Assembly: GCA_016713135.1 (NCBI GenBank)
Contig: JADJPR010000003.1
Coordinates: 1-64,000 of the forward strand
Direction of reading: 5' to 3'
DNA from: Rhodanobacteraceae bacterium
Lineage (GTDB): Bacteria > Pseudomonadota > Gammaproteobacteria > Xanthomonadales > SZUA-5
DNA: 64,000 bases
Below, piece after piece: positions 35,892 to 44,159 of this stretch. Within the stretch, counting starts at the first letter, position 1, and every line of letters begins with the position of its first letter. The notes beneath the pieces were generated by a model. It was not told the origin of the DNA, ran no database searches, and saw nothing but the letters and a program-made list of their open reading frames with translations. Position numbers and translations under genes: made by a program.

Positions 35892-37643
35892 GTGAATGCC
35901 ATCCTCGAAACTGAAGCCGGCGAACCGGCGGCGCCCGTGCTCCCGGCCAATCCGGAGCAACTGGACGAACGCATCTGCCAGTTCCTGGTGCGCAAGGGCC
36001 GGCTCAAGGAAGCCGACCTGGTGCGCGCGCGCCGGGTGCACGAGGAGCAGGAGGACGTCGGCCTGGTCTCGCTGCTGACGCGCCTGGGCCTGGCGTCCGA
36101 GCGCGACGTCGCCGAGGCGCTGAGCGAGCTGCTGGACCTGCCGCTGCTGTCGGCCAAGGATGCGCCCGAGGTGCCGCCAGCCGGCGTGCAGCTCTCGGTG
36201 CGCTTCCTCAAGCAGTTCCACATCGTGCCGATCGGCGAGAGCGAGACCAGCATCAAGCTGCTGGTGGCCGATCCGCAGGACACCTATGCGCACGACGCGG
36301 TGGCGCTGGCCACCGGCAAGGCCACCGAGAGCGTGGTCGGCCTGCGCACCGAGATCGACGATCTGATCGAGCGCTACTACGGCCAGGGCCGTTCGGCGAT
36401 GGGCACCATCGTGGAGAACCTGGAAGGTGGCGAGGGCGGTGGCGAGGATGATGTCGAGCACCTGCGCGACCTCGCCTCCGAGGCGCCGGTGATCCGCCTG
36501 GTCAACCTGATCATGCAGCGCGCGGTCGAGCAGCGCGCCTCGGACATCCACATCGAGCCCTTCGAGAGCCGCCTGAAGGTGCGCTACCGCATCGACGGCG
36601 TGCTCCAGGAAGTGGAGTCGCCGCCGGCCAGCTCCACCGCCGCCGTGATCAGCCGCATCAAGATCATGGCCAAGCTCAACATCGCCGAGCGCCGGTTGCC
36701 GCAGGACGGCCGCATCATGCTGCGCGTGCAGGGCAAGGAACTGGACCTGCGCGTATCCACCGTGCCGACCAGCTACGGCGAAAGCGTGGTCATGCGTATT
36801 CTCGACCGCGAGAGCGTGGTGCTGGACTTCAAGGCGCTCGGTTTCACCGACGACTTCCTGCCCAAGTTCCTGAATGTGCTGGAGATGCCGCACGGCATCA
36901 TGCTGGTCACCGGCCCCACCGGCTCGGGCAAGACCACCACGCTGTACACCGCGCTCAGCAAGATCAACACCCCCGAGGTGAAGATCATCACGGTCGAAGA
37001 CCCGGTCGAATACCAGCTGGAAGGCGTCAACCAGATCCAGGTGAAGCCGCAGATCGGGCTCGATTTCGCCGGCGCGCTGCGCTCCATCGTGCGCCAGGAT
37101 CCGGACATCATCATGATCGGCGAAATGCGCGACCTGGAAACCGCGAAGATCGCGATCCAGTCCGCGCTGACCGGCCACCTGGTGCTGTCCACGCTGCACA
37201 CCAACAACGCCGCCGGCGCGGTGACCCGTTTGCTCGACATGGGCGTCGACGACTACCTGATGTGCTCGACCGTCAACGGTGTGCTGGCCCAGCGCCTGGT
37301 GCGCCGCCTCGACCGCGAGTCCAGCCAGCGCTACCAGGCGCTGCCCGAGGTGATCGCCGAGCACAAGCTGCGCAACTACACCCGCCACGACCCGATCTAT
37401 CTGCATCGCCCGGTGCCGAGCGAGCGCAGCGCCACCGGTTACATCGGTCGCACCACGATCATGGAATTCCTGACCATGACCGACCCGATCCGCCGCCTGG
37501 TCATGCAGCACGCCGACCACGGCAAGATCGAGGCCCTCGCCCGCGAGGAAGGCATGCGCACGATGTACGAGGACGGCATCGCCAAGGCGCTGACCGGCCT
37601 CACCACCATCGAGGAAGTGCTGCGGGTGTGTCAGGAGACCTGA
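35892..37643 (+). CDS. gspE: Type II secretion ATPase GspE (XpsE)
   Basis: Cytoplasmic ATPase that powers pseudopilus assembly. With the GTG start at 35892 it has 583 residues, a TTG at 35868 is an alternative. The N-terminal MshEN-type domains (about 20-180) bind GspL, and in XpsE-like proteins cyclic di-GMP binding is possible. The ATPase domain has Walker A GPTGSGKT (about 340), the Asp box ITVEDPVEYQLEG, Walker B DIIMIGEMRDLETAKIA and the histidine box LVLSTLHTNNAAGAVTRL. The tetracysteine zinc motif of many GspE proteins is missing: no CxxC pair occurs between LPEVIAEHKL and GRTTIMEFL. It starts the operon in Xanthomonas xps order. Confidence 0.95.
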   Translation: MNAILETEAGEPAAPVLPANPEQLDERICQFLVRKGRLKEADLVRARRVHEEQEDVGLVSLLTRLGLASERDVAEALSELLDLPLLSAKDAPEVPPAGVQLSVRFLKQFHIVPIGESETSIKLLVADPQDTYAHDAVALATGKATESVVGLRTEIDDLIERYYGQGRSAMGTIVENLEGGEGGGEDDVEHLRDLASEAPVIRLVNLIMQRAVEQRASDIHIEPFESRLKVRYRIDGVLQEVESPPASSTAAVISRIKIMAKLNIAERRLPQDGRIMLRVQGKELDLRVSTVPTSYGESVVMRILDRESVVLDFKALGFTDDFLPKFLNVLEMPHGIMLVTGPTGSGKTTTLYTALSKINTPEVKIITVEDPVEYQLEGVNQIQVKPQIGLDFAGALRSIVRQDPDIIMIGEMRDLETAKIAIQSALTGHLVLSTLHTNNAAGAVTRLLDMGVDDYLMCSTVNGVLAQRLVRRLDRESSQRYQALPEVIAEHKLRNYTRHDPIYLHRPVPSERSATGYIGRTTIMEFLTMTDPIRRLVMQHADHGKIEALAREEGMRTMYEDGIAKALTGLTTIEEVLRVCQET

Positions 37644-37679
37644 GTTGGCGGTGTTTCCTCATTGGGTGTGGCAAGCAGA

Positions 37680-37826
37680 GTGAAAGTGAAAAGTGAAAAG
37701 TGAAAAGTGAAAGGGCCGTCCTGGTGAACTTGCAAGCGACGAACGAGAGCCGGTTGGGAGCGGGCGGGTGTGGCCTCGCGATTTGGCCGCTTTTCCACTT
37801 TTCACTTTTTACTTTTCACTTTTCAC
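37680..37826. repeat. Long inverted repeat E8, GTGAAAA arms, gspE-gspF gap
   Basis: The left arm (37680-37713) is four tandem GTGAAAA-type words. The right arm (37791-37826) is the complementary CACTTTTCACTTTT series. The spacer (about 78 bases) contains CGAGAGCCGGTTGGGAGCGG, similar to E2, and GCGATTTGGCC, similar to the core of E1, E9 and E10. It ends 29 bases before the gspF ATG, which has GGGAGG upstream. Confidence 0.88.
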
Positions 37827-37855
37827 CGCGTGCCTCGCGCCGGGAGGCACGCTAG

Positions 37856-39070
37856 ATGCCCGCCTTCCGCTTCAAAGCCGTCGCCCCCAATGGCGAGGTG
37901 CTGCAGGGCCAGATGGAGGCCGCGAGCACCGACGAGGTGGTCGCCAAGCTGCATGAGCAGGGCAATTTGCCGCTGGAAGCGATTCCTGCCGATCAGGCGC
38001 AGGGCGTGGGCCTGGGCGCGTTGTTCCGTTCGACCGGCGTGTCGCAGGCGGACGTGGCCCAATTCACCCAACAGCTGGCGACGCTGGTCGGCGCCGGGTT
38101 GCCGCTGGACCGCTCGCTGCTGGTGCTCGCAGAGCTCGCCGAAACGGTCCGCCTGAAGCGTCTGGTCGACCGCATCCGCGACGAAGTGCGCGGTGGCGTC
38201 TCGCTGTCCGAGGCGCTGGAACGCCAGCACGGGGTGTTCTCGCGGCTGTACGTCAACATGGTGCGGGCTGGTGAGCTGGGCGGCACGCTCGATCACACGC
38301 TGTCGCGCCTGGCCCTGTACCTGGAGCGCAACCAGGAGCTGAAGTCGAGCGTGGTCTCGGCGCTGATCTATCCCTGCATCCTGCTGTTGCTGGCGGGTGG
38401 CGCGCTGATCTTCCTGCTGGTGTTCGTGATCCCGAACTTCATGCCGCTGTTCGAGCAACTCGGCGGCGAGCTGCCGTTGATCACCCAGATCGTGCTCGCC
38501 TTCGCCAACATGGTGCGCTATGGCTGGTGGGCCTTCCTGCTGGTGGCTGCCGGCATCGCGATCTTCTTCCAGCGCCAGTTCCGCGATCCGGTCACGCGCC
38601 TGGTGTGGGACACCCGGCTGCTGAACCTGAAGTGGGTGGGCGATCTGCTGACCAAGATCGACACCGCGCGTTTCGCGCGCACCGCCGGTACCCTGCTGAA
38701 GAACGGCGTGCCGCTGCTGTCGGCGATGTCGATCGCCAGGAACGTGCTCGGGAACTCGGCGCTCGGCGAGCAGGTCGAGACTGCCACCAAGGATGTGAAG
38801 ACCGGCGGCGGCCTGGCGCACGCGCTGGCGGCCGGCAAGCGTTTCCCGCGGATGGCCTTGCAGATGATCGCGGTGGGCGAGGAAACCGGCCAGCTGGACG
38901 ACATGCTGCTGCGCGCGGCCGACACCTACGACCGCGAAGTGCGGACCACGATCGACCGGTTGATGGCGGCCTTCGTGCCGGTGATGACCATTCTGCTGGC
39001 CGGTTTCATCGCCGTCATCGTGATCTCGATGGTGACCGCGATCCTGAGTTTGAACGAACTGGTGGGTTGA
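37856..39070 (+). CDS. gspF: Type II secretion platform protein GspF
   Basis: Inner-membrane platform protein of 404 residues that couples GspE to the growing pseudopilus. The N-terminal cytoplasmic part begins MPAFRFKAVAPNGEVLQGQMEA. Two repeated GspF domains follow (TQQLATLVGAGLPLDRSLLVL and FARTAGTLLKNGVPLLSAMSI), each followed by helices such as LIYPCILLLLAGGALIFLLVFVIP and VPVMTILLAGFIAVIVISMVTAIL. Lengths and domain order are normal. Confidence 0.96.
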   Translation: MPAFRFKAVAPNGEVLQGQMEAASTDEVVAKLHEQGNLPLEAIPADQAQGVGLGALFRSTGVSQADVAQFTQQLATLVGAGLPLDRSLLVLAELAETVRLKRLVDRIRDEVRGGVSLSEALERQHGVFSRLYVNMVRAGELGGTLDHTLSRLALYLERNQELKSSVVSALIYPCILLLLAGGALIFLLVFVIPNFMPLFEQLGGELPLITQIVLAFANMVRYGWWAFLLVAAGIAIFFQRQFRDPVTRLVWDTRLLNLKWVGDLLTKIDTARFARTAGTLLKNGVPLLSAMSIARNVLGNSALGEQVETATKDVKTGGGLAHALAAGKRFPRMALQMIAVGEETGQLDDMLLRAADTYDREVRTTIDRLMAAFVPVMTILLAGFIAVIVISMVTAILSLNELVG

Positions 39071-39082
39071 CGAGGAAACGAC

Positions 39083-39511
39083 ATGAACAAGCGCCTGAAC
39101 TTTCGCCCCGCGGCATCCAAGGGCTTTTCTTTGATCGAAATGCTGCTGGTGCTCGGCATCATCGCCTTCATCGCGACGATGCTGGCAACCAACATCTTCA
39201 GCAGCAAGGGCAAGGCCGACGTCAAGGCGGCCCAGGCTGGCGTGCGCAAGGTGGCCACGGCGGTCGACCAGTTCTACCTCGACGCCGGCACGTTGCCGAC
39301 CAAGATCGAGGAACTGGTTACCCGTCCTGGGAACGCCGCCAACTGGGGCGGCCCCTACCTCAACGAATCGCAGATCAAGGATCCGTGGGGCACGGTCTAT
39401 GTGATCAAGGTGCCGGGCGAGGGCGGCCAGCCCTACGCCGTGATCTCGCTCGGCGCCGACAAGTCGCCGGGCGGCAAGGACGCGGCGGCGGATATCGATA
39501 ACAACCAGTGA
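39083..39511 (+). CDS. gspG: Major pseudopilin GspG
   Basis: Main subunit of the type II secretion pseudopilus, 142 residues. The prepilin leader is short (13 residues) and is cut by the PilD peptidase at KG/FSLIEMLLVLGIIAFIATML, with the +5 glutamate present. The C-terminal region has the GspG pattern (VDQFYLDAGTLPTKIEELVTRP, WGGPYLNESQIKDPWGTVYVIKVPGEGGQPYAVISLGADKSPGG). It contains no inverted repeat, unlike the next three genes. Its stop overlaps the gspH GTG start (GTGA). Confidence 0.96.
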   Translation: MNKRLNFRPAASKGFSLIEMLLVLGIIAFIATMLATNIFSSKGKADVKAAQAGVRKVATAVDQFYLDAGTLPTKIEELVTRPGNAANWGGPYLNESQIKDPWGTVYVIKVPGEGGQPYAVISLGADKSPGGKDAAADIDNNQ

Positions 39512-40146
39512 GCCGGGACCGGAACTCGGGACTCGGAACTCGGGACGCGGCGATGCCGCGTCCCCTCGGTCGGGTTGTGGGTTGTGAGTTGGGGGTTGTG
39601 GGCAGAAAGAGCCCGCTCGAAGCGACCAAACGGCGATCTGGCCAGCTGTTGCTGCCCACAACCCACAACCCACAACCCACAACCTTACGCGGCCCCGCTC
39701 GCGGCTTCACTCTCCTCGAAATGATCGTCGTCCTGATGATCATCGCGATGATGGCGGGGCTGCTCGGCACCTCGATCGCCGGGCGGCTGGACAGTGTCAA
39801 GGTGGCCACCGCGGCGCGCGACCTGACCGCGGCGCTGCGCTACACCCGCAGCCAGGCAATCCTGCACCGCGAAGAGAAGTTCATCGAGGTCGACCTGGAA
39901 GCCAAGACCTACCTGGCGCCGGGCCGGCAGACAGTCGAACTTCCCCAGTCGATGGAACTCAAGCTGCTGACTGCGCGCTCCGAAGCCAGCAGCGCCAAGG
40001 TCGGGCGCATCCGCTTCTTCGCCGATGGCGGCTCCACCGGCGGCCGCGTGACCCTGATCTCCGGCGGCCGCCAGTGGAAAGTCAATGTCTCGTGGCTGAC
40101 CGGCGAAATCGAACTGGATGACGGGCGGAAGGAGCGCAGGCCGTGA
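39508..40146 (+). CDS. gspH: Minor pseudopilin GspH with a 66-residue leader containing repeat E9
   Basis: Minor pseudopilin. The PilD cleavage site is ARG/FTLLEMIVVLMIIAMMAGLLG with the +5 glutamate. The mature part (about 146 residues) is typical of GspH (LTAALRYTRSQAILHREEKFIEVDL). The GTG at 39508 overlaps the gspG stop as GTGA, suggesting coupled translation and that this is the true start. The leader is then 66 residues, against 13 in GspG, because inverted repeat E9 is read through in frame. A TTG near 39648, inside the right half of the repeat, would give an 18-residue leader but has no good ribosome-binding site. Confidence 0.88.
   Translation: MSRDRNSGLGTRDAAMPRPLGRVVGCELGVVGRKSPLEATKRRSGQLLLPTTHNPQPTTLRGPARGFTLLEMIVVLMIIAMMAGLLGTSIAGRLDSVKVATAARDLTAALRYTRSQAILHREEKFIEVDLEAKTYLAPGRQTVELPQSMELKLLTARSEASSAKVGRIRFFADGGSTGGRVTLISGGRQWKVNVSWLTGEIELDDGRKERRP
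39573..39684. repeat. Long inverted repeat E9, GTTGTGG arms, inside the gspH leader
   Basis: The left arm (39573-39603) is GTTGTGGGTTGTGAG then TTGGGGGTTGTGGGC. The right arm (39653-39684) is the CCCACAA series. The spacer shares with E10 (read on the other strand) the segment GAGC-CGCTCGA-GCGAC and the core CGGCGATCTGGCCAGCTGTTGC. Directly before it lies another palindrome, GGGACGCGGC-GAT-GCCGCGTCCC (39542-39564), so two structures are stacked in the leader. Confidence 0.88.
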
Positions 40147-40730
40147 GGCGATTCCAGACCGGGGCGCGCGGTACGGTAAGCGGCGGTGTTGCTTCGCCGC
40201 GGCGTGGTTGTGGGTTGTGGGTTGTGGGTTGTGGGCGGCAACAGCCGGCCAGATTGCAGCGGTGTCGCGTCGAGCGCGCTTCTGCTGCCCACAACCCACA
40301 ACCCACAACCCACAACCCGGCGCGCCCCAAGCGCGCCCGCGGCTTCACCCTGATCGAAGTCCTGGTCGCCTTCATCGTCTTCGTCGCGATCTTCGGCGCG
40401 GTGCTGGAGGCGCTCGGCATGGCGTTGCGCAACACCCGGCGCTCGGCTGAGGTCAGCGAGGCGGCGCTGTGGGCGCAGTCCAAGCTCGACGCGCTGGGCA
40501 CCATCGACGAGCTGGAGGAAGGCAGCGAGACCGGCGAGTTCAACAAGCGCTACCGCTGGCAGCTGGACGTCACCAAGCAGGATGTCCCGCGCGAGGACGG
40601 CATGTCCGCCGACAGCTTCCCGGTCGAGCTTTACCGGGTGGAACTGGTGGTCTCCTGGGGCGATCGCAACCAGCGTCGCGAGCAGCATTTCGTGACCCTG
40701 AGATCGAAGCTCAAGGAGGGGCAGTTTTGA
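40143..40730 (+). CDS. gspI: Minor pseudopilin GspI with a 67-residue leader containing repeat E10
   Basis: Minor pseudopilin of 195 residues before processing. The cleavage site is ARG/FTLIEVLVAFIVFVAIFGAVLEAL with the +5 glutamate, and the mature part continues in GspI style (RRSAEVSEAALWAQSKLDAL). The GTG at 40143 overlaps the gspH stop (GTGA). No in-frame ATG, GTG or TTG exists between the left arm of repeat E10 and the cleavage site, so the spacer and right arm must be translated whatever the start. The leader is 67 residues if the GTG at 40143 is used. Confidence 0.88.
   Translation: MRRFQTGARGTVSGGVASPRRGCGLWVVGCGRQQPARLQRCRVERASAAHNPQPTTHNPARPKRARGFTLIEVLVAFIVFVAIFGAVLEALGMALRNTRRSAEVSEAALWAQSKLDALGTIDELEEGSETGEFNKRYRWQLDVTKQDVPREDGMSADSFPVELYRVELVVSWGDRNQRREQHFVTLRSKLKEGQF
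40204..40317. repeat. Long inverted repeat E10, GTTGTGG arms, inside the gspI leader
   Basis: Nearly perfect arms: GTTGTGG repeated four times on the left (40204-40235) and CCACAAC repeated four times on the right (40286-40317). The 50-base spacer is homologous to that of E9 but in the opposite orientation, with CGGCAACAGCCGGCCAGATTG corresponding to the E9 core. The whole element is open in the gspI frame. Confidence 0.9.
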
Positions 40731-41488
40731 GCGGAGCGGTGAAAAGTGAAAGGTCAAGAGTGAAAAGTAGAGCCGGCTGGGCGCGCGCCGGCTCCTCTTT
40801 CACTTTTCACTTTTCACTTTTCACTGCTCCTCGTCGCCAGCGCGGCTTCACCCTGATCGAACTCCTCGTCGCCATGGCCCTGGTCGCGATGCTGATGACG
40901 CTGGTCTACGAGGGTCTGCGCGCCGGGCAGAAGGCGGCGGATACGGGGCAGGCCTTCATCGATCGCACCAACCGGCTCAGGATCACGCATGAGTTCGTGC
41001 GCCAGCAGGTGTCGCGGCTGATGCCGCTGGCGTACAAGCAGGACACGCGCGACGGCAAGTTGTTCATGTTCGAGGGCGATGCCGAGAAGATCCGCTTCGT
41101 CGGACCGATGCCGGGATACCTCGGCTACGGCGGCACCTATGTGCAGGAGCTCGAACTGATCCGCGATGGTCGCTATCGCTCGCTGGTGTTCCGCTACTGG
41201 CTGCACAACGGCTTCGACGAAAAGGAGATCGACGAATCCGCGCCGCCGATCCTGCTGCTGGCGGGAGTCCGCGACGGCGGCTTCCGCTTCAAGGGACTGA
41301 ATCCCGAGGGCAAGGTCGGCGACTGGCGTGAGCGCTGGGAGGATTCGCAGCTGACGCCGCTGGCGATCCAACTGGAACTCGAGATGAGCGAAGAGAGCCG
41401 CATCGACTGGCCGCTGCTGGAGGTGGTCATGATGGTCGACGGCGGGGCCACGCGCGGCTTCAATGCCGGTTTCCTGCCGTCGGGATGA
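40727..41488 (+). CDS. gspJ: Minor pseudopilin GspJ with a 40-residue leader containing repeat E11
   Basis: Minor pseudopilin, 253 residues before processing. The cleavage site is RQRG/FTLIELLVAMALVAMLMTLVYEGL with the +5 glutamate. The mature chain has GspJ features (FIDRTNRLRITHEFVRQQVSRLMPLAYKQ, FRYWLHNGFDEKE). A TTG at 40727 overlaps the gspI stop as TTGA and opens the frame. The only other starts are GTG codons inside the left arm of repeat E11. The leader (40 residues from the TTG) is therefore encoded by the repeat. The stop overlaps gspK by four bases. Confidence 0.88.
   Translation: MSGAVKSERSRVKSRAGWARAGSSFTFHFSLFTAPRRQRGFTLIELLVAMALVAMLMTLVYEGLRAGQKAADTGQAFIDRTNRLRITHEFVRQQVSRLMPLAYKQDTRDGKLFMFEGDAEKIRFVGPMPGYLGYGGTYVQELELIRDGRYRSLVFRYWLHNGFDEKEIDESAPPILLLAGVRDGGFRFKGLNPEGKVGDWRERWEDSQLTPLAIQLELEMSEESRIDWPLLEVVMMVDGGATRGFNAGFLPSG
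40738..40826. repeat. Long inverted repeat E11, GTGAAAA arms, inside the gspJ leader
   Basis: The left arm (40738-40770) is GGTGAAAAGTGAAAGG, then AAGAGTGAAAAGTAG. The right arm (40795-40826) is TTTCACTTTTCACTTTTCAC followed by TTTTCACTG. The spacer is about 24 bases with GAGCCGGC near its start and GCCGGCTC near its end, extending the stem. Arms resemble E4 and E8, not its neighbours E9 and E10. Confidence 0.88.
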
Positions 41489-42393
41489 GCGCCATGCGAT
41501 CGCGACAGAGAGGCATTGCACTGGTCCTGGTGTTGTGGGTTGCGGTGCTGATCACCGTGCTGCTCGCCAGCTTCTCCCTGAGCGCGCGGGTGGAGGCGCT
41601 GCAGGGGCGCAACCTGCTCGACAGCACGCGTGCCCGCTACGTGGCCGAGGCTGGCCTGCACCGCGCCGCCTATGAGCTGCGGGGAAACAACCCGGATACC
41701 CGCTGGGTCGCCGACGGGCGCGTCTACCCGATCGAGTTCGAGGGCGCAGAGATCGAGGTCGAGATCTACGACGAGACTGGCAAGGTGGATATCAATGTCG
41801 CCGAACCGATGCTGCTGGCCGCCTTGTTCGAACTCGGCGGTGCGGAAAAGGACGCCGCCGAGGCGCTGGCGGCTGCGGTGGTCGACTGGCGCGATCCGGA
41901 CGACCTGGTCAATCTGAACGGTGCCGAGGCGAGTGAGTACAAGGGCGCCGGTCTGCCATACAAGCCGCGCAACGCGCCGTTCGAAACCGTGTCGGAATTG
42001 CAGCAGGTGCTCGGCATGAGCTTCGAACTGTACCGGGAACTTGAGCCGCTGCTGACCATCTACTCTGGCAGGGCGCAGCCGAATCCGGCCTTCGCCGCGC
42101 CGGAGGTGCTGCGGCTGATCCCCGGCATGACGCCGGACTCGGTTCAACTCTTCGTGCAGCAACGCGAACAGGCGCCCACCGGCCCCGGCGGGCAGGCGCA
42201 GTTGCCCCTGATGCTGCCGGACGGAACGCCGGTGGTGGCGCAGGGAGGGGGGCTTACGTACACTATCCGGTCCCGTGCGAAGCTCCCCGGCGGCGCGACT
42301 TCCAGTCTCGAAGCGACCGTGCGCCTGGGTGCGAGCATGGTCGCACGGCGGCCGTTCCGCATCGTCCGCTGGCGCGATGGCGAGTCGAAGTGA
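41485..42393 (+). CDS. gspK: Minor pseudopilin GspK
   Basis: Large minor pseudopilin at the tip of the pseudopilus, 302 residues. The leader is short, with cleavage at RQRG/IALVLVLWVAVLITVLLASF. As usual for GspK the +5 glutamate is absent (IALVL). The mature chain includes the globular insert with acidic calcium-binding-like residues (ETGKVDINVAEPML, DWRDPDDLVNLNGAE). It overlaps gspJ with ATGA and has no inverted repeat in its leader. Confidence 0.94.
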   Translation: MSAMRSRQRGIALVLVLWVAVLITVLLASFSLSARVEALQGRNLLDSTRARYVAEAGLHRAAYELRGNNPDTRWVADGRVYPIEFEGAEIEVEIYDETGKVDINVAEPMLLAALFELGGAEKDAAEALAAAVVDWRDPDDLVNLNGAEASEYKGAGLPYKPRNAPFETVSELQQVLGMSFELYRELEPLLTIYSGRAQPNPAFAAPEVLRLIPGMTPDSVQLFVQQREQAPTGPGGQAQLPLMLPDGTPVVAQGGGLTYTIRSRAKLPGGATSSLEATVRLGASMVARRPFRIVRWRDGESK

Positions 42394-42451
42394 TCCACGC
42401 GTCCAAAGTTGTCCCGGTTCCCCCGAAATTCAACGATCGATATCGCCATCC

Positions 42452-43582
42452 ATGCTCGAACTGATCCAGAAGCCCCTGCGGCGCCTGAAACAGCGCTACG
42501 AGAAGAGCGGCTTCGCGCAGTTCCTCACGTGGTGGCGCGCCGAGTTGCTGGCGGCATTGCCGCCTGCCTGGCGCGACTGGCTGGCGGCCGAGCGCGCCGT
42601 GGTGACGCTGGCGCCGAAGGTCGATGGCTGGCACCTTCAGCGCGTCCGAACCGGGCGCATCGAGGCCGCGGCCGAGGCGGGCAACGATCGCGAGGAACTT
42701 GCGCAGCAGGCCGAACGCCTGCGGCCCGACCAGGAGCAACCGCCGCATCAGGTTCTGCTGTTGCCGCCCGAACGGACCTTGCGGCGGCGCCTGACCCTGC
42801 CGCTCGCGGCCGAGGAGCACCTGGCATCGGTGCTCGCTTTCGAGATGGACCGCCAGACCCCGTTCCGCGCCGACCAGATCTATTTCGACCACCGCATCCA
42901 CAAGCGCGACCAGGCGGCGCGCACGATGTTGGTGGAACTGCTCGCAGTGCCGCGCCCGGTGCTGGACCAGTTGCTGCAGACCTTGGGCAACCTTCCGCTG
43001 GATGCTGCGGATGTCGCCAGCGGAGGGGTTCCCAGCGGTTTCAACCTGCTGCCAGCCGAACGTCGCGCGCGTCGCGTCGACAAGCGCCTGCGCCTGAACC
43101 TGATCCTCGCAGTGTCTGCGGCTGCGCTGCTGTGGCTGGTGATGTTCCAGTCGATGGCGTTGCGCGAGCAGGCCATCGAACGCCTGACCGAGGAAAAAGA
43201 CCTGGCGCGCAATGCAGCCATGCAGAGTTCCGAGCTCAAGCGCCAGCTGCGCGACGCCATCGAGGGCGCCAACTTTCTGGCGAAGAAGAAATCCGAGCAG
43301 GCGGTGACGGTCGATGTGGTTGCCGAAGTCACGCGCCTGGTGCCGGACGACACCTGGCTGGAACGTTTGTCCTTCGTCGGCAACCAGCTGCAATTGCAAG
43401 GGCAGTCCGCGCGCGCCGACAAGCTGATCGGCATCCTGACCAAATCCGCCTGCCTGGAGAAGCCGCAGTTCCAGGGAATCATCCAGCCGGATGGCGCCAC
43501 CGGAAAAGAGCGCTTCAACCTCGTCGCCGACCTCAAGACCGGAGTCTGTCATGGCACTGACACTGCTGCCGGCGCCCGGTAA
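42452..43582 (+). CDS. gspL: Type II secretion protein GspL
   Basis: Bitopic inner-membrane protein of 376 residues linking GspE to GspM. The cytoplasmic part has an actin-like fold (LPPERTLRRRLTLPLAAEEHLASVLAFEMDRQTPFRADQIYFDHRI). One membrane helix (LRLNLILAVSAAALLWLVMF) lies near residue 220, followed by a coiled coil and a periplasmic PilN-like domain (VTRLVPDDTWLERLSFVGNQLQLQGQSARADKLIGILTKS). The ATG at 42452 starts the conserved region. It overlaps gspM by 32 bases. Confidence 0.93.
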   Translation: MLELIQKPLRRLKQRYEKSGFAQFLTWWRAELLAALPPAWRDWLAAERAVVTLAPKVDGWHLQRVRTGRIEAAAEAGNDREELAQQAERLRPDQEQPPHQVLLLPPERTLRRRLTLPLAAEEHLASVLAFEMDRQTPFRADQIYFDHRIHKRDQAARTMLVELLAVPRPVLDQLLQTLGNLPLDAADVASGGVPSGFNLLPAERRARRVDKRLRLNLILAVSAAALLWLVMFQSMALREQAIERLTEEKDLARNAAMQSSELKRQLRDAIEGANFLAKKKSEQAVTVDVVAEVTRLVPDDTWLERLSFVGNQLQLQGQSARADKLIGILTKSACLEKPQFQGIIQPDGATGKERFNLVADLKTGVCHGTDTAAGAR

Positions 43583-44159
43583 GGGCAAGCCGGTTGCGAT
43601 CGGGCTGGCGCTGATGGCGCTGGCGATCCTCTACCTGTTGTTGTTCCATGGCTTCATCACGCAGCACCTCGCCTACGCAGAGGAGATCAGCAGCCTGAAA
43701 GAGGCCGAGCTGGCCTTCCGCCAGGAGGCCGAGCTGCGTCCGGCCATCGAGCAGCGCCTGGCCGAGGTGCGCCAGTTCCAGGCCGGCGCGAACTACTTCC
43801 TGCCGGAAGACAGCTTTGACCTTGCCGCTGCCAACCTCAACAGCCAGCTCAAGCAGATCATCGCGGACAAGGCGCGCAATGCCACCCGCTGCCAGCTCAT
43901 CAGCAGCCAGAACGAACGTCCGACGGCCCCGGAACCGTATCAGCGGGTGGTGGTCAAGGTACGCATGCGCTGCGACCTCGACGACCTGACCGAGATCCTC
44001 TACGAGCTGGAGAACGCCACCCCGTTCCTGTTCGTGACCGAGCTGAACCTGTACCAGCAGCAGATGTTCCAGGGCGGCATGCCGCAGCAGAACGTCGGCG
44101 ACATGGACGCGCGTTTCGACGTCTACGGCTACATCCGCAAGCCCGGAGGCCAGGGATGA
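43551..44159 (+). CDS. gspM: Type II secretion protein GspM
   Basis: Small inner-membrane partner of GspL, 202 residues: one N-terminal helix (PVAIGLALMALAILYLLLFHGFI), a coiled coil and a periplasmic ferredoxin-like domain (RVVVKVRMRCDLDDLTEILYELENATPFLFVTELNL). Sequence conservation in GspM is low, and the call rests on this layout plus gene order. The gene starts inside the end of gspL and overlaps the next gene by four bases (ATGA). Confidence 0.9.
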   Translation: MALTLLPAPGKGKPVAIGLALMALAILYLLLFHGFITQHLAYAEEISSLKEAELAFRQEAELRPAIEQRLAEVRQFQAGANYFLPEDSFDLAAANLNSQLKQIIADKARNATRCQLISSQNERPTAPEPYQRVVVKVRMRCDLDDLTEILYELENATPFLFVTELNLYQQQMFQGGMPQQNVGDMDARFDVYGYIRKPGGQG

